Positions 33,714-45,489 of a stretch of 64,000 nucleotides of DNA are shown piece by piece; the stretch's first letter is position 1; every line of letters starts with the position of its first letter. Origin of the DNA: Agelas oroides (Eukaryota; Porifera; Demospongiae; Agelasida; Agelasidae); assembly GCA_949130485.1 (NCBI GenBank), contig OX422185.1, positions 14,073,011 through 14,137,010 on the forward strand. The letters run 5' to 3'. The position numbers and the translations under genes were made by a program. The notes below the pieces were generated by a model. It made no database searches. It had not been told where the DNA came from and saw nothing but the letters and a program-made list of their open reading frames with translations.

Positions 33714-35260
33714 CCACATGTACTACTATTCGTTGCTACTTTCACAAATGTAAAAAGATCACGCACCACAGGGAAGCAGAGAAGGTAGGACATAGTTGAC
33801 CTTTGCTATTGAAATACCTGGTGTCACCACTAATTGATACCTATATCTCAACAAGCCCGCTTGGCTTTTACTGAGAAAGGTCCCACTTTCAAATCAAGAT
33901 TTAAAAGCTTGGTCAACCCATAGTAAAGGCTTTTATCATGCAAGATCCAAGAGCAATTGCTAATGACCTGACCCCAGCCATTTGAATCAGCAAAGGTCAA
34001 CCACATGCTACCTCCTCTGCTTCCCCATGGTAAGCAGGAGATCTGTGATACTACTGGCTATGTTCACAAGCATGAAAACCACACACATCCCTTGTGTGCA
34101 ATTATTCCTAGCTAGGCACAGTTTCTTGAGTAATTTAAGAAAATGCAACACAGTATACAGAAAAAATTGAACACGTACTTATGCCTAACTACAAACACCA
34201 TTCTATTGACCAGGATTGAATATGGAAACCATTTAACATACTTACTAGAAATGTGGGGGCGAGCCTGAGCAAGCAGCTACTATGGCTACACATGAATAGA
34301 CTAAGCTTCACGCTGAAATCATGAGCTGAATTGCTAGCATTTATGAGTGCCATTTTATGCACGGGTCTTACCTGAAATGGTCTCAAACCGGCGTGCATAA
34401 TTTGTACAGTCTGCGAGCAGCCTGCCGTTGATGCTTCAACTTGAGCCGTCTCTGCTATGGTTGCCGACGCTGCACTCCGGCAGTAGCCCAGCAATGTCCT
34501 TCACCTATTGAGGCTACCTATACAAAGTGCACGAGGACGTTCAATTTTCGGGAAATATTTGTGCGCATTTAAAATTTACGGTATATGGCCACAAGCAAAC
34601 AAACAGACATACACATGCGTCTTGCAATGGAGTCCTGCTAGTGTGGGACTCACTCAGGCTCGCCCCAAATAACAGTGACAAGCCAGTAGTGGGCCTTGCC
34701 AGTGGCCTGATTTACACAAGGCAAGCTATAAACCCTGAACAGAATTGTTGAAATGAAACAAAATGGAACGAAATGAAACTGAATGGAACCAGAAACCACA
34801 CCTAAGGGTCAAGCCCAAAAAGAGCTATATCCTGGAGTTGTAGGCTACAGACATGAAGTGAGCCTTTCAGAACATGTCCTAAAACTACAGCTGACTTCCG
34901 TAGGTCACTAGATTGGCTGCTAGCATTGTATAAACATGCTGCCATGAAAAGCTGGCTGCATTTTTCACATACACAATGGGCCGACCCAGTTAGACTCTAC
35001 TTTAGTGGGCAATAAACTCTGCAGTTCTCACCAGCTAAGTGAAAGCATTTCTTGAATTTGGAGCAAACCCGCCTGTTCATGGAATAATTTTCCGGCTCAG
35101 CTGTAGGGCAGCCCTTAGTCTTGTTCCCAGGCTGCACTTTTTGCTCACGCTTGGTGAAATTAAATGACAAAATGTAGTTCAGGTCTAGGTGCAAGACTAG
35201 GTAACCAGCGCGGTTTACTGAAGGATTTGTTTGTAGCTCCTCAACAGTAGCAATGGCGAC
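33714..35260. other. Non-coding stretch with a solo transposon end
   Basis: No supported gene. At 34539-34590 the words ATTTTCGGGAAATA and TTTACGGTATATGGCC resemble one end of the TACCGTA family. Short tandem GGAACGAAATGAAACTGAAT-like words lie at 34750-34790. Confidence 0.4.
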
Positions 35261-35276
35261 CATGCTGTTGTGCACT

Positions 35277-35358
35277 TAGTCTTGTATCCAGACCCCCCTT
35301 CAACCCTCCAAGTGGTTAGGTTCTTTCCTCTTTGGAGGGGGGTCTGGGTTCGAGACTA
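35277..35358. mobile_element. Ultra-short hairpin element (82 bp) with 9-bp TSD
   Basis: TAGTCTTGTATCCAGACCCC faces its complement ending in GGGTTCGAGACTA. A perfect direct repeat TTGTGCACT lies at 35268-35276 and 35359-35367. Confidence 0.9.
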
Positions 35359-35394
35359 TTGTGCACTGTGTTGGCAAAGCATGGGAAGAGATCA

Positions 35395-35492
35395 AAGAGA
35401 TCTCAGAGTAAATTTTTTCGTGGTGGGAGCATGTCCCAGGTCCCCTAGCAATGCTGTGCCCACGTAACTTGCTCATCCTGGCTACGCCACTG
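35395..35492 (+). mobile_element. Right end of a hAT-like element
   Basis: The core words ATCTCAGAGTAAATT, GTGGGAGCATG and CAGGTCCCCTAG lead to the terminus TCCTGGCTACGCCACTG, which read inward is CAGTGGCGTAGCCAGGA, a widespread hAT-type end. The left end was not found. Confidence 0.6.
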
Positions 35493-35805
35493 TTCATTTC
35501 CATTTTGTTTCACCATTTCTGTTCCAGGTTTATAGCTTGCCTTTGCACAGATAGTAGTAACTAGGGTAGACTAAATAACTGATCACTGCTAGGTAAGCAT
35601 TTTGTACTTGTGTTTGAAGCTGTACACCATAGCTTACTTGCAATTAAGTTATTACACGTGAGGATGCAATTAAACCTCAAATGCAGAAACAGATTAACTT
35701 CACGTGATGTCAACTTGCAAAGCAAGCGTCAGGGAAGTCAAACGAAGCTCTACAGAGTGTAACAAGGGACAAAGGCTTTCCAGGGTTATTCTGAATCTAG
35801 GTATA

Positions 35806-36484
35806 AAGTCACAAAAAAGTTTGCCAAACGCAAACAAGCACATGTAGGGATGAAATCCTCAAAAACCAACCAAACAAGACAGGAACGACACCACAATACT
35901 TTTACACCATCCCTACATCTTGTGCAATTTTGCCAAAACTGTGTGTTTGTATTTGTTTTTTAGTTGTGTGTAGAAGAGGGTTGTCTTGTAGATGGAAGGG
36001 TGTGGCGTGGGTGTGTTGTGCATAGTGAGTATGTTGTGTTGTTGGTGGTTGCTACTGAGTGTAGCAGGTATGGTCCAAGTTGTGTGTAGAAGGTGTGGAG
36101 TGAGTGAGGAGTGGTGAGTGTGTGTGTTATGTTGGAATGTGCATTATGTTGTTAAGTTTTATGCCTGTTTAGCATGATAGATATGGGTTGTCTTGTATAC
36201 AGGTGGCTGTGAAGTGAGTAGTGGTAATTTTGTAATGCTTTGTGAAGGATGGGTTATTTTGTGAGATAGTTGAATGGAGTGAAGTACTATGTTTGTTTGT
36301 GGTTGGTGTGGGCTAATAAGTACAAATGTAGAGGGTTTTGTGTTGTGTACAGGTGGCAAAATGGCACAAGATGCAGGGATGGTGTAAAAGTATTGTTGTG
36401 TCGTTCCTGTCTTGTTTGGTTGGTTTTTGAGGATTTCATCCCTACATGTGCTTGTTTGCGTTTGGCAAACTTTTTTGTGACTTG
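35806..36484. mobile_element. Composite inverted-arm element (679 bp)
   Basis: The arms 35806-35920 and 36369-36484 are near-perfect reverse complements. Each starts AAGTCACAAAAAAGTTTG from outside, and each holds the internal pair CATGTAGGGATG...CATCCCTACATC. The spacer (about 35935-36360) is strongly G+T rich on the plus strand. The solo arm at 13493-13607 is the same unit. Confidence 0.88.
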
Positions 36485-37360
36485 TTTCTGTTGTTTTTTT
36501 TTTGTTGTTGTTGTGTAACCACACCCCAAGTGAAATGACTTGTAATGTAGTTTATTGTTGATGTTGATGGATTTCTGGATGTTAGCTGTTTGCACTTATC
36601 CACTTGACAATGGAATCATGGGTGTAACTGTTGTCTAATTGGGTATGTGCATGTGTGTGTGAGTGGTTGTTCTAAGGCACTGTGGTATATACATGACTGT
36701 CTACCTGTTCTGTTGTATGACAGGGTTGTAACACTATATGTTGTGTGTTGTCCAAGGAACAGTTTCTATAGCTGGTTATACATTGTGGGCAGGTGTGTGT
36801 AGGTTGTGTATGGTGGGTGGCAGGTACATAGGTCATAAAGAGGTAAGGCATAACTGTGGTAAAGGAACCCTTGGAGAGTAAGAGTGTTTTTCCGGGTTCT
36901 TCCAGTACTTGTTACGGGACGCTTGCCTTTTGCTTTCTTTGTTTCGCAGATAGTTCTGCTTATCCCGCGCCCGTTTCTTGTGGACGTTACGCATACTGCG
37001 TTCCTTGTCAAATCCAGCACAAGTACGTCAACTGCTGTATGAAAGTAGCAACATATGCAATCGTTTGGGAATCAATCGATCGTCAAGTTCTCTACGGAAG
37101 TAGAATAACCGCAGCTGCATGCCAACTTCACGTGCTGTAGCTGTTGAACTTCTGTTGACGTAATCGCTATGAATATTCTATTCTAACAAAATGGCGTATA
37201 GCAGCAAGCATAAGCGTGGGGTTACCTGAGAATCGCCAATTAATTCGATTTCTTTCTTTGAGAACGATGAGTGGTGGGTACAATACCCAGTAATTTATGC
37301 TGATCTTTCGCGTTTGAATCGTTGTAATAGCTTCAGCCGTTGTCGTGCTATCGTGGTGAG
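36485..37360. other. Non-coding stretch
   Basis: G+T-rich sequence continues to about 36830. No supported gene. Confidence 0.35.
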
Positions 37361-37363
37361 CAA

Positions 37364-37381
37364 AAGAAGAAGAAGAAGAAG

Positions 37382-37411
<30 letters not shown>
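37364..37411. repeat. (AGA)n microsatellite
   Basis: About 16 uninterrupted AGA/GAA units; the minus-strand frame through it is a run of phenylalanine. Confidence 0.95.
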
Positions 37412-37412
<1 letters not shown>

Positions 37413-37674
37413 CAGAAGATAGACGATTTGCCTTTATTAGCGACTTGACCGTCAGGTACTTAGCGATGCTTTCCAGCAAATTTAACGATCCTGTTGCCCA
37501 TGGAAGCACTCGATAATGTCTGATATGGCTCATGGAGGCCGTTGACTTATCTAACGCGGACATTTCGAGCGTGTCATTTGTGCACTTTGAATGTGGCCGC
37601 CATTTTTTTTCGGGGTCATCCCTACATATGGCGTACTACCGTACGCCATGATACATTCCTGAAGTTATATGTAA

Positions 37675-38555
37675 CTGGTTTACGGAGGATGCTTACCTGC
37701 CACATGTTTCTTATACCGTCTTTGGCTTTGCTCATTGATTAACCCATTACACCTGATAGCGGCCAAATGCGCCCGCACTTCACTTCCGCTATTTATCGTG
37801 ATCGCTGCGCCTTTTTGGACTTGGAGTTAGTTATTACGTGTAACAGGAAGTCAATCGAAGCAGAATTAGCTGCGGTGTCCTATAGGGACTTCCCCTCAAA
37901 ATCGCGTTCGAAGTTTGCCTGCCGATCGTAGTTAGCCACAGTACAGCTTATATCCACACGCTACTTGTTCTATCGTCTATATACTATCTAATCGTGTCAG
38001 AGACAGTTGAAACGTACCTTCGCTGAAACTGTCTGCCAACTTTTGCCGTGTATTATCGGTCATTTTCAGGTGACACAGCGGGTACCTACGTTTCCACCGT
38101 TGTAGCTTCTTCGGACTTCACTAGCAGGTCTTCTGACTACGTTCTGAGTGAAGCAGGTTTGTTTTCAACTAAGCTAGGCCTAACTATCATTGCCTGAACT
38201 CAGCTATTTTACAAGATATAACGCAATGAATCAACACTTCACAAAATCGCCATTTTTTATTAGCTTCTCTCATAACCACGCGATCAATTTCTGCGCATGC
38301 GCGTAGGGGTTAAAGGGTTAACAAAGCACAGCTTGAGATCTGTCTTGATATTTATGAAGCCCAAGAGATGCTGTACCTCCGCAGTTAGCACTGCGCTTCT
38401 GCTTATTGGTGTTGAGAAGAAAACGTGGCTAAGTCGTTTTCTCGATTGACAACCAGCCGGGCTGTTATCCCTCACTATGCTCCGCCCCTTGAAGGCTTCT
38501 AGACCAACCAACGTGTACTAGTAGGGGAAGCCCCATGCTATCACAGACCGGATAG
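37675..38555 (+). repeat. Dispersed repeat, interrupted copy
   Basis: The text of 30005-30345 is present on both sides of the TTAA-flanked MITE at 37743-38317. The left part reaches CTTTGGCTTTGCTCATTGA and the right part resumes with TTTATGAAGCCCAAG and GTTGAGAAGAAAACGTGGCT. Confidence 0.85.
37743..38317 (-). mobile_element. TTAA-flanked MITE, copy 2 (575 bp)
   Basis: TTAA at 37739-37742 and 38318-38321 brackets ends CCCATTACACC and CCCTTTAACCCC (right end read inward). It is homologous over its length to 15301-15880 in reverse orientation (CTGCGCATGCGCG, TTACAAGATATAACGC, CTATTTATCG). Confidence 0.88.
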
Positions 38556-38876
38556 AAAGCTTATAGCGCCAGTTTGTAGACCTACTTGCGTACTATTTGC
38601 AATCCAAAGATGAACTTGCTGCGGTATCGCTTCATGGTACTACAGGCTAACAAAATCAGCGTCCGAAAACTGCAGATTTCGGACAATACGATCAATTTTC
38701 GGACTTTGCTTATACATAAGCTGGAGAAAAGCGTAGAGTTACCAAATTCAGTAGGCAGGTACTCCTATCCTTCCCCTCAAAGCTCCAAATTTTGGGTTCT
38801 GCTGCACTTTGCCGATGTAATAGCAAGACGTCATTCGCATGGGGAGGTGCCTACATGAGTACGAGGCTAACTGCTA

Positions 38877-39036
38877 ATCGAATATTATTCCATGTAACGC
38901 ATGAATATCTGATATGTCTACGAAGCGCGTATGAGCCCCGCCCTTAGTGGAAGCTCAGCGCTATAGCGCGTCAAACTTGGTGATGCGCTCGAAATACGCG
39001 ATGGAATAATATTCGATTTCTATTCGGGACTGCCAC
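38877..39036. mobile_element. Foldback element, partly deleted
   Basis: AATCGAATATTATTCCAT at the left faces ATGGAATAATATTCGATT at the right. The right end TCGGGACTGCCACA matches the terminus of 33484-33713. The left arm is shorter than the right arm. Confidence 0.65.
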
Positions 39037-39150
39037 AATTATGCTTTTCTAATCCTTCATAGGAAAGAACACAACATGTGCATTGAAATAGCAAATCTGT
39101 CCTAGAGCTAAATCACAGGCAATCAACTTTCATCGCAGATGAAATCTACC

Positions 39151-39781
39151 TACCGTACTACCTCTAATTTAACGGACACGAGAAAAATAATTATTATGGC
39201 TACATGTATTGTCCGCAATAATTAGAGTACACAAAGATAAGTGTCCGAGAAATTAGAATAGCGTCCGGTAAATTAGAAGGTGTGTGTGCCGTTGCCACGT
39301 GTACCTGTACAGCTAGCTATAGTGTTAAGTCAAGTGACAAGTCGACGAAGTCAGTGAGTGTTCAGGAAGCCAATGTCACAGCAATGGTTAACGGCATGCA
39401 GAGATACCTTGAACTTCCCATTTGTGAAGGAGAAGAGAAGGAGAATGATCCAGCGCCCATCAAGGTCAAGAACCAATTGACCATTACGGGTTTTGCCGTC
39501 GCAACAGCTCGATATAGCCAAGACACGATCACCTATCCAATCATCGCCTGTCAAGCGGATAGCTAAAAGACCGGCTATCGAACTTGAACTAAGCTAACTT
39601 GATACATTTGTGATCGTGATTGTACTGTAAGCTTCACGTTGTGATCGCGTCTTGTCCGGAATAATTAGAGTACGACCAATTCAAGAAATTTTGAATGTAC
39701 GGTACAATTAGAGGTCAAAAAATAATTCGCAAAGCTGTCCGAATAATTAGAGACGTCCGTTAAATTAGAGGTAGTACGGTA
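39151..39781. mobile_element. TA-flanked element with perfect 27-bp TIRs (631 bp)
   Basis: Both ends read TACCGTACTACCTCTAATTT continuing AACGGAC without mismatch. The outer TA is probably the duplicated target, as for Tc1/mariner and pogo. A second inner pair TGTCCGCAATAATTAGAGTA / TGTCCGGAATAATTAGAGTA (39219 and 39654) and repeated GTCCG...AATTAGA words suggest iterated transposase-binding sites. It encloses a 94-codon frame. Confidence 0.85.
39282..39566 (+). CDS. Small ORF inside the TA-flanked element
   Basis: The 94-residue frame has a Ser/Thr/Val-rich first half and an acidic centre (EGEEKENDPA). A C-terminal stretch KNQLTITGFA loosely resembles the PCNA-interacting box at the C-terminus of pogo-type transposases. 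There is no DDE catalytic domain. The most economical reading is the C-terminal remnant of a transposase kept in a deletion derivative. It could equally be an unprotected chance frame; function unknown. Confidence 0.35.
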   Translation: MCAVATCTCTASYSVKSSDKSTKSVSVQEANVTAMVNGMQRYLELPICEGEEKENDPAPIKVKNQLTITGFAVATARYSQDTITYPIIACQADS

Positions 39782-39789
39782 CTTTGGAG

Positions 39790-40890
39790 ATAGGTTTATT
39801 TGGCTACCTAAGCCACTGAGAAAGGGTCTGGTACACAGATCTGTGCATGTATAAAATACAAATGCTTAAAGTACCGGTACCGGTACTATAAGATATTGCC
39901 AAGTGAATTTTACTAGCTATAGCGCTTGTACTAAACAGCTTGCTGACCAAATGATATAATTTTGTAGCTCTTTTAATGCTCTATCTACTGATATTAAAAT
40001 TGAACTTTGGTATCAGCAGGTATTGTCCCAAAAATTCAATTTTCATTACCGGTACTTTAGACACAGCGCTTTACAAAATACAGTTTAGCTCCTACCCATG
40101 CATCCTTCTGGACAGAGAATGGTTTGGAAACAATATGGGACTCAGAAGAGAAAGACTTAGTGGATGATCAAATAAACTACTAATCTTTCATCAAGGCTGT
40201 GGCTGTTGAAACAGTGACTTTTTCAGACGCAGGAGAAAGGGCGCGACACAGTACCCCAGGGTGTGCTTGCTCTCTCAACTCACACAAGAACCAACCACAC
40301 AGTGAGCTCACCTCCACCTCTATCCAGAACACCGGTTATCTACATTCTGACCCAGTGATTCAAGTTGGTGTGTACCTGAGGAGCAATCAGAGATAGAAAA
40401 AGAGGTTGATGCTCCCCCCTCAGAAGTAGGGCGGGAATGTAGCTACCACAGACTGTATAAATTGGACATTTCTGTATCAAACTCTAAGGCTTGTATCATG
40501 AAAGAGTTAACTGAGACACAAATACTAGCTACTTCACTGAAAAGCTGGATGCATTAGCTTCATTTTGATACCCTTTTTAGGCAAAAAGCAGTGACAAACC
40601 AAAAGTGTGCAACTGTTTCTCTTACCCTATCCACACGGAGCTGTAGGGAGGGTGCCATGGAAAAGAGTGCCCCGAACCACGGTGGTACTTTTTCCCTCAA
40701 AAATGAGTGCTCTTTCCGTCTCAGTGGTCATGCCTCACCAGCTCAGCGCAAACCCGACTCGAATTCGTCATGTCGCTCACCAGTTCCAGCCTTACAAAAA
40801 CTTGGTAGAAACTGCTCGATTTATCCGCGCTTCATCTCAATGTTACAAGAGGACTTCCGCCTTGCAAATAAATTCCCGGAAGTATCTACG
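39790..40890. other. Non-coding stretch
   Basis: No supported gene. Two overlapping plus-strand frames near 40.6-41.0 kb cross the hairpin at 40902 and show no domain. Confidence 0.35.
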
Positions 40891-40901
40891 TTAGCCGGAC
40901 C

Positions 40902-40966
40902 TAGCCTCGTCCCCAGGCTCTCTCCTCACCCCTCGTTTTTGAGGAGAGAGCCTGGGGACGAGGCTA
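40902..40966. mobile_element. Ultra-short hairpin element (65 bp) with 9-bp TSD
   Basis: TAGCCTCGTCCCCAGGCTCT and its exact complement fold into a hairpin with a short loop. The perfect 9-bp repeat AGCCGGACC occupies 40893-40901 and 40967-40975. Confidence 0.92.
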
Positions 40967-40979
40967 AGCCGGACCACTG

Positions 40980-43900
40980 TAACGTACTGTCGTTAATGGC
41001 TTGTCATGCGTCTACATGGTAAAAACTTCACCTAAGAGATTACCAATTTGTTACTACATCTCTGACTACACGTACATGTAATAAAAGGCTCTTTATCAAA
41101 AGGACACAGAAGTAGAGTAGCTCAACGCTTACCATGACAGGTTATAGTAGCGACTTCGTACCACGCCATCTAATTCATGCCGCATACTGTACAAAATACG
41201 AAAAAGTTTGTTATGAAAAGATGATTACATACGTGGCAAAGCAGCCAGAATACTTACCAGACACGACAAATGATCATGGCATGCGAACATCTCAGTTGTT
41301 GATCTCGTGGCCGCGAAGCCCACTGCACCGTACTGCGCATGCTCAAGGGTGATGTTGCTGCACATGCGCAATGCTATACACCGCGAAATACGAGCGACAA
41401 GACCGTTACATTTCTACTGACACTTGCAACAGCAACAAATATTGCATTATTCTTCTTATGAAGATGAACAAGATAACATACTTTGTACTGGAGGCCTAGT
41501 CTATAGGCATAGTTATTCAAATTAGCCTGAGTCTAACCCCATTCAATGTTGCTAACTCCATTTGACTGCAATCGCCATCACTCAACCAAATGCAACTACC
41601 TAGCGATGTAAAATATATCATGCCCATTTATGCACACCCACTTACCTCATGCTATATAAATGATACCATTACATTCCACATGCTAACTAATGCTGATGCA
41701 CATCTTCGCACTGAAATCATTTCAAGATCTGTAATCATCCAAGCCTCAAGCTTATCAGCTGGAAATCCTACTACAAGGGCTCATTTTCAATGTGTGCTCA
41801 GAACATATTCTCGTGGTGAGAAGTGTGGATTTCCAGCCTATAAAGTAGTGATTGTAAAACTTGAATGATTTTCAGTGCAGCAGAAGTCATGCAGTCCAAT
41901 TGTTTATTATAGTAGTGAATACACATCTGCGTGCAGTACATTGCACTCTGAAAATTGTATGTCAAATAATCCTGTCTGAATTTGATAATGAACAGGTGTA
42001 TTATGTCTAAGTATAATAGTTTATTATGCATGCATGTATTCAGAGTGTCGTCACATGCTCTCAGAGTGTAGTCATCACACTAATGTCCAGTCTTGCTTCT
42101 TCAATATACATCTGCAAAGTTGTGCAGTCCACAGACATGACTGTAATTTGTATATAGACACCTCTTTGCTCTGGGGTGGAGTTCTGGTGAGCGCCAGGGG
42201 TGGTGCTTAGATTCATGTACCCATTTGGGCTCAATTATATGTTCCAGCTGCATTCTTTCAATTGTTCCTGCTGAACACCTCACAAGCAAACACAGCACAG
42301 CATTCCAGAGGAGATTTCAATTCTTTGTTCTCACAGCTGGTTGCTTTGTGACAACTTCTGCCATCTTCACTTGGCATCTACATGTGACAGAAAAATTGTC
42401 ACAAATTTCATAGAGTTTTGAAGGTTGGGGTCTTCTGTAGCGGCAGCTTAAGATATAGTGTTATGACAATGCAACCATTCAACAAATTTGTATATTGTAG
42501 CTTGTAGATAGACAAGTCTCAATGCACTTCAAGTTTAGGTTAAGTATAGAGTTTTGTGTTATTGTATGGTGGATGGAAACTCCATACAAGTCAAACTTTG
42601 ATGAGTTTTAAATAAATTTTTAGCCATACCTTAGATACAAACAAGGTCTATTACTCGTGCATGTGTACAGTTGTGCAGCTTCATGCACAGTATATGTGCA
42701 TATTAACAACAACTACAACAACAGGTAGTAGTATATATATTTAGACAAGGTTACAATAACCAAACATCCTTATATGTACAGTTATGTCATGTAACTGTGC
42801 CAAGGACTTTTAATTTGGTGGTATGGGACATCCCAAAGACAATGCTTCACCTACTTCTAACTACTCATAAACCAATTATTCTTGCCAATGTTAGCATGGA
42901 GTTTGTGATCGGCAGTTGTGTATGAAGGATACCATGTCTTCAAAACACTGTGCTCACAGAATCACATAAATGTGAAAGTGGCAGTTCATATGCTGCAGCA
43001 CATGTAGCTACAGGGGAAGACAGGTACTTAGCGACACGCTCCCGATATGTCCACTCTCTAAACTTTTCTGACAGTAAAGGGGAATGGTGTCCTATGAACA
43101 CAGCTACTCGTGATACAGATGCACCAAACACTACTTACAAAATTAGTAGTAAGGGACAAATAGTTGTTGAAATTTAATATCCAGCAATCAATCAGATTTA
43201 ATTCCCACCAGTATATCTGGTCATACAGTAATGCATGATACTAAGCTATGGTAGCATTATTATTTAATCTCTACTTCACCCTCTTTTTTTTGACAGTAAG
43301 AGGTGTGCAATAGTTTCTACATACTCAAGTTATACGTAGATTCAATTTCTTATTGTACATTGCTAGGTGGCTGCTAAGATTATTAAATCTATATACAAAC
43401 CCACAACTTCTGACCAAAATATTGAAAATTTGAGCTTCTGAGAGCGCTTTTGAAGCCATCAGAGATGATTATGACCCCACAAAATCAAAATCTAGGTTAA
43501 AAAAATATCCGCAAAAAGCAAGGTAAGTTTTCTACATGCTATACTTCTTAGTGGCGAGGAAACCCTCTTGTTGCAACCTCTTTGTCTTTTGCAAAATTTG
43601 TGTCTTTTGAGGTTGATCAGCATGGTCGAATATCTCTGCATGGTTGCTGTTGCTCTTGTCCACTGGTCTGAAGAATCACGTCATGCGAAATGTCTAATCT
43701 CCTTGAATATTACCTAAGATTCCAAAAAAGTGGCTGCAGCCAGCATGCGACCCACTTAATAAAATGAAACCTTTTACGAATGTGACTGTCTTGATTGGCT
43801 TTCTTGCATACTAGCTACACCTACTCTACCTACTGTTTCACAAGGCTTAAACATGTTCACTATAATACCTACCGTTGACTTCCCAAACGGAAGTCCCATG

Positions 43901-44040
43901 CAGATCTTTCATTTCTTTGAGGTAGCATAGTCAGTCAGTCTTGCACACATCTTTGGACCATGTATAGACGTCTGGGTCGTATCTGTACTATAGGTACGTG
44001 CACTAAGCATGCAGTGATTGAAGAAAGTGCTACAGTTCGA
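40980..44040. other. Long non-coding stretch
   Basis: No supported gene in about 3 kb. The frames near 41.1, 41.6 and 42.95 kb are under 95 codons, lack recognisable domains and are opposed by overlapping frames on the other strand. No strong inverted repeat was noticed. Confidence 0.3.
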
Positions 44041-44054
44041 CTCAAGGTGGGTTG

Positions 44055-44094
44055 GGGGGGGGGGGGGGGGTTGGTCCCTCTGGATCCGCCACTG
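44055..44094 (+). mobile_element. G-tract and right end of a hAT-like element
   Basis: A run of about 16 G is followed by TTGGTCCCTCTGGATCCGCC and ACTG. Read inward this gives CAGTGGCGGATCCAGAGGGA, a hAT-type terminus. The left end was not located. Confidence 0.5.
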
Positions 44095-45250
44095 ATGAGA
44101 ACAGCTATTTTCCATCTTCCATAGCTCAACATCAACACATGAAACCGGCTAGGAACAAGCTGCAGTGCATACAATTTGCAGAACTAGCTCACTTCCCTCA
44201 GCTCTGCTACCACTTAGCAATGTACACAATAAATCATGTAGATCACTGATGTAACCACTTCATAAGCACAAGGCATGTGCCCGTGTACCTCACACACATA
44301 AATTGGAGCTATATCACGCACAATCGTGTCACAACTAATACATGATTATACCACAGAAAGTTGTAAAATTAAGTTTCATACAATATAAACTACCTATTTT
44401 ACATTGTATACTAGCTTGTAGTTACGCTGATAACCGCAATAAACATTCACGTAGGAGAATGTAACACCAACACATGTTAGCCATGGGAGCTTACATTAAC
44501 CAACCCATGTCCTACTCTTGTCCTATGGGGCTCCATCCCTAGAATTGGGTGATGTAATATCTACTATATATGTATAGTTGTATGTGTAAGATTTATGGTT
44601 GCAATAATCATCACTTGTGCATTTGCATGAAACAAGATGTACCAATCAGATGTATGACACATGGTGCTAAGCTACGATTTTTCTTCCCATCACCATCATG
44701 GTAGCAGGTTTTTCTTTACTCATTGTTCAGACACTTGGAGGGCCTAGGAGCTCTCATTAGTCAGTTAACGAGGATAGAGACAATGGTTACTAAGTACAAT
44801 TAAACCTTTTTCACATATAGTAAGTCCCTGGATACTATGCTATTACTATTACTCACTTGGAGTTTTGAAACAACTTTATCTCACCACAGATATCACTTCT
44901 CCATCAGTGTGTAAAGACAAGAAAAGCAATATCATAGTAGAAGTTCAGCACTGCTAAACTTTGTGCTGGGATCACAGGAAGTTGGGCATCTGTTCCTCTC
45001 TGGGAAACTGGAATAGCAATCACAGGAGGCAAAGTTAGTTCACTATCTCTGTATCTAAAAATTCCAAAATTCTGTGATACTTCTGTTCGACACTTTCAGT
45101 CAAGTCCTAATCAATTACTTCCACTTAAATCTTGAAGGCAAGGAATCAAAATGCATACCATGGTGTAGTCAATCAAAGTTAGACTGTTGCCCTCAATCAG
45201 CTTCTGGCTAGAAAGAGATGGTCTAGTTCAGGAGGCTGATCATGATGCTG
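44095..45250. other. Intergenic stretch upstream of the NLR gene
   Basis: No supported gene. The promoter and any 5' untranslated exons of the NLR gene probably lie here or just downstream. No clear TATA box was assigned. Confidence 0.3.
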
Positions 45251-45252
45251 TT

Positions 45253-45489
45253 GTTGAAAGTCGTTATGCTACAATCACTCTAAAGTTAGTTCCTATGTCC
45301 CATGTTAGTGTGTGTGCATGGTCTGAGCCCAACTGACCTCGCAATACTGAATACCTTGACAGGAGAGTCACGACTGTGACCCTGACTGACACATGCAGTC
45401 TGTAACCTTTTGTGTGGTGCATACTGTAGTTTAGGAGGTTGAAAGTCTTGATGCTACAATCACTCTAAAGTTAGTGCCTATGTCCCATG
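45253..45489 (+). repeat. 52-bp direct duplication at the NLR start
   Basis: GTTGAAAGTCG/TT-ATGCTACAATCACTC and the following text to CCTATGTCCCATG occur at 45253-45304 and 45438-45489 (offset 185 bp). The second copy supplies the ATG used as the start of exon 1. Confidence 0.85.

Noticed and set aside
36159-36595. Minus-strand Lys/Thr/His/Gln-rich frames of about 100-120 codons
   Set aside because: The composition reflects the G+T-rich plus strand of the composite element, not a protein.
37348-37563. Frame with a poly-phenylalanine tail
   Set aside because: It is a read-through of the AGA microsatellite.
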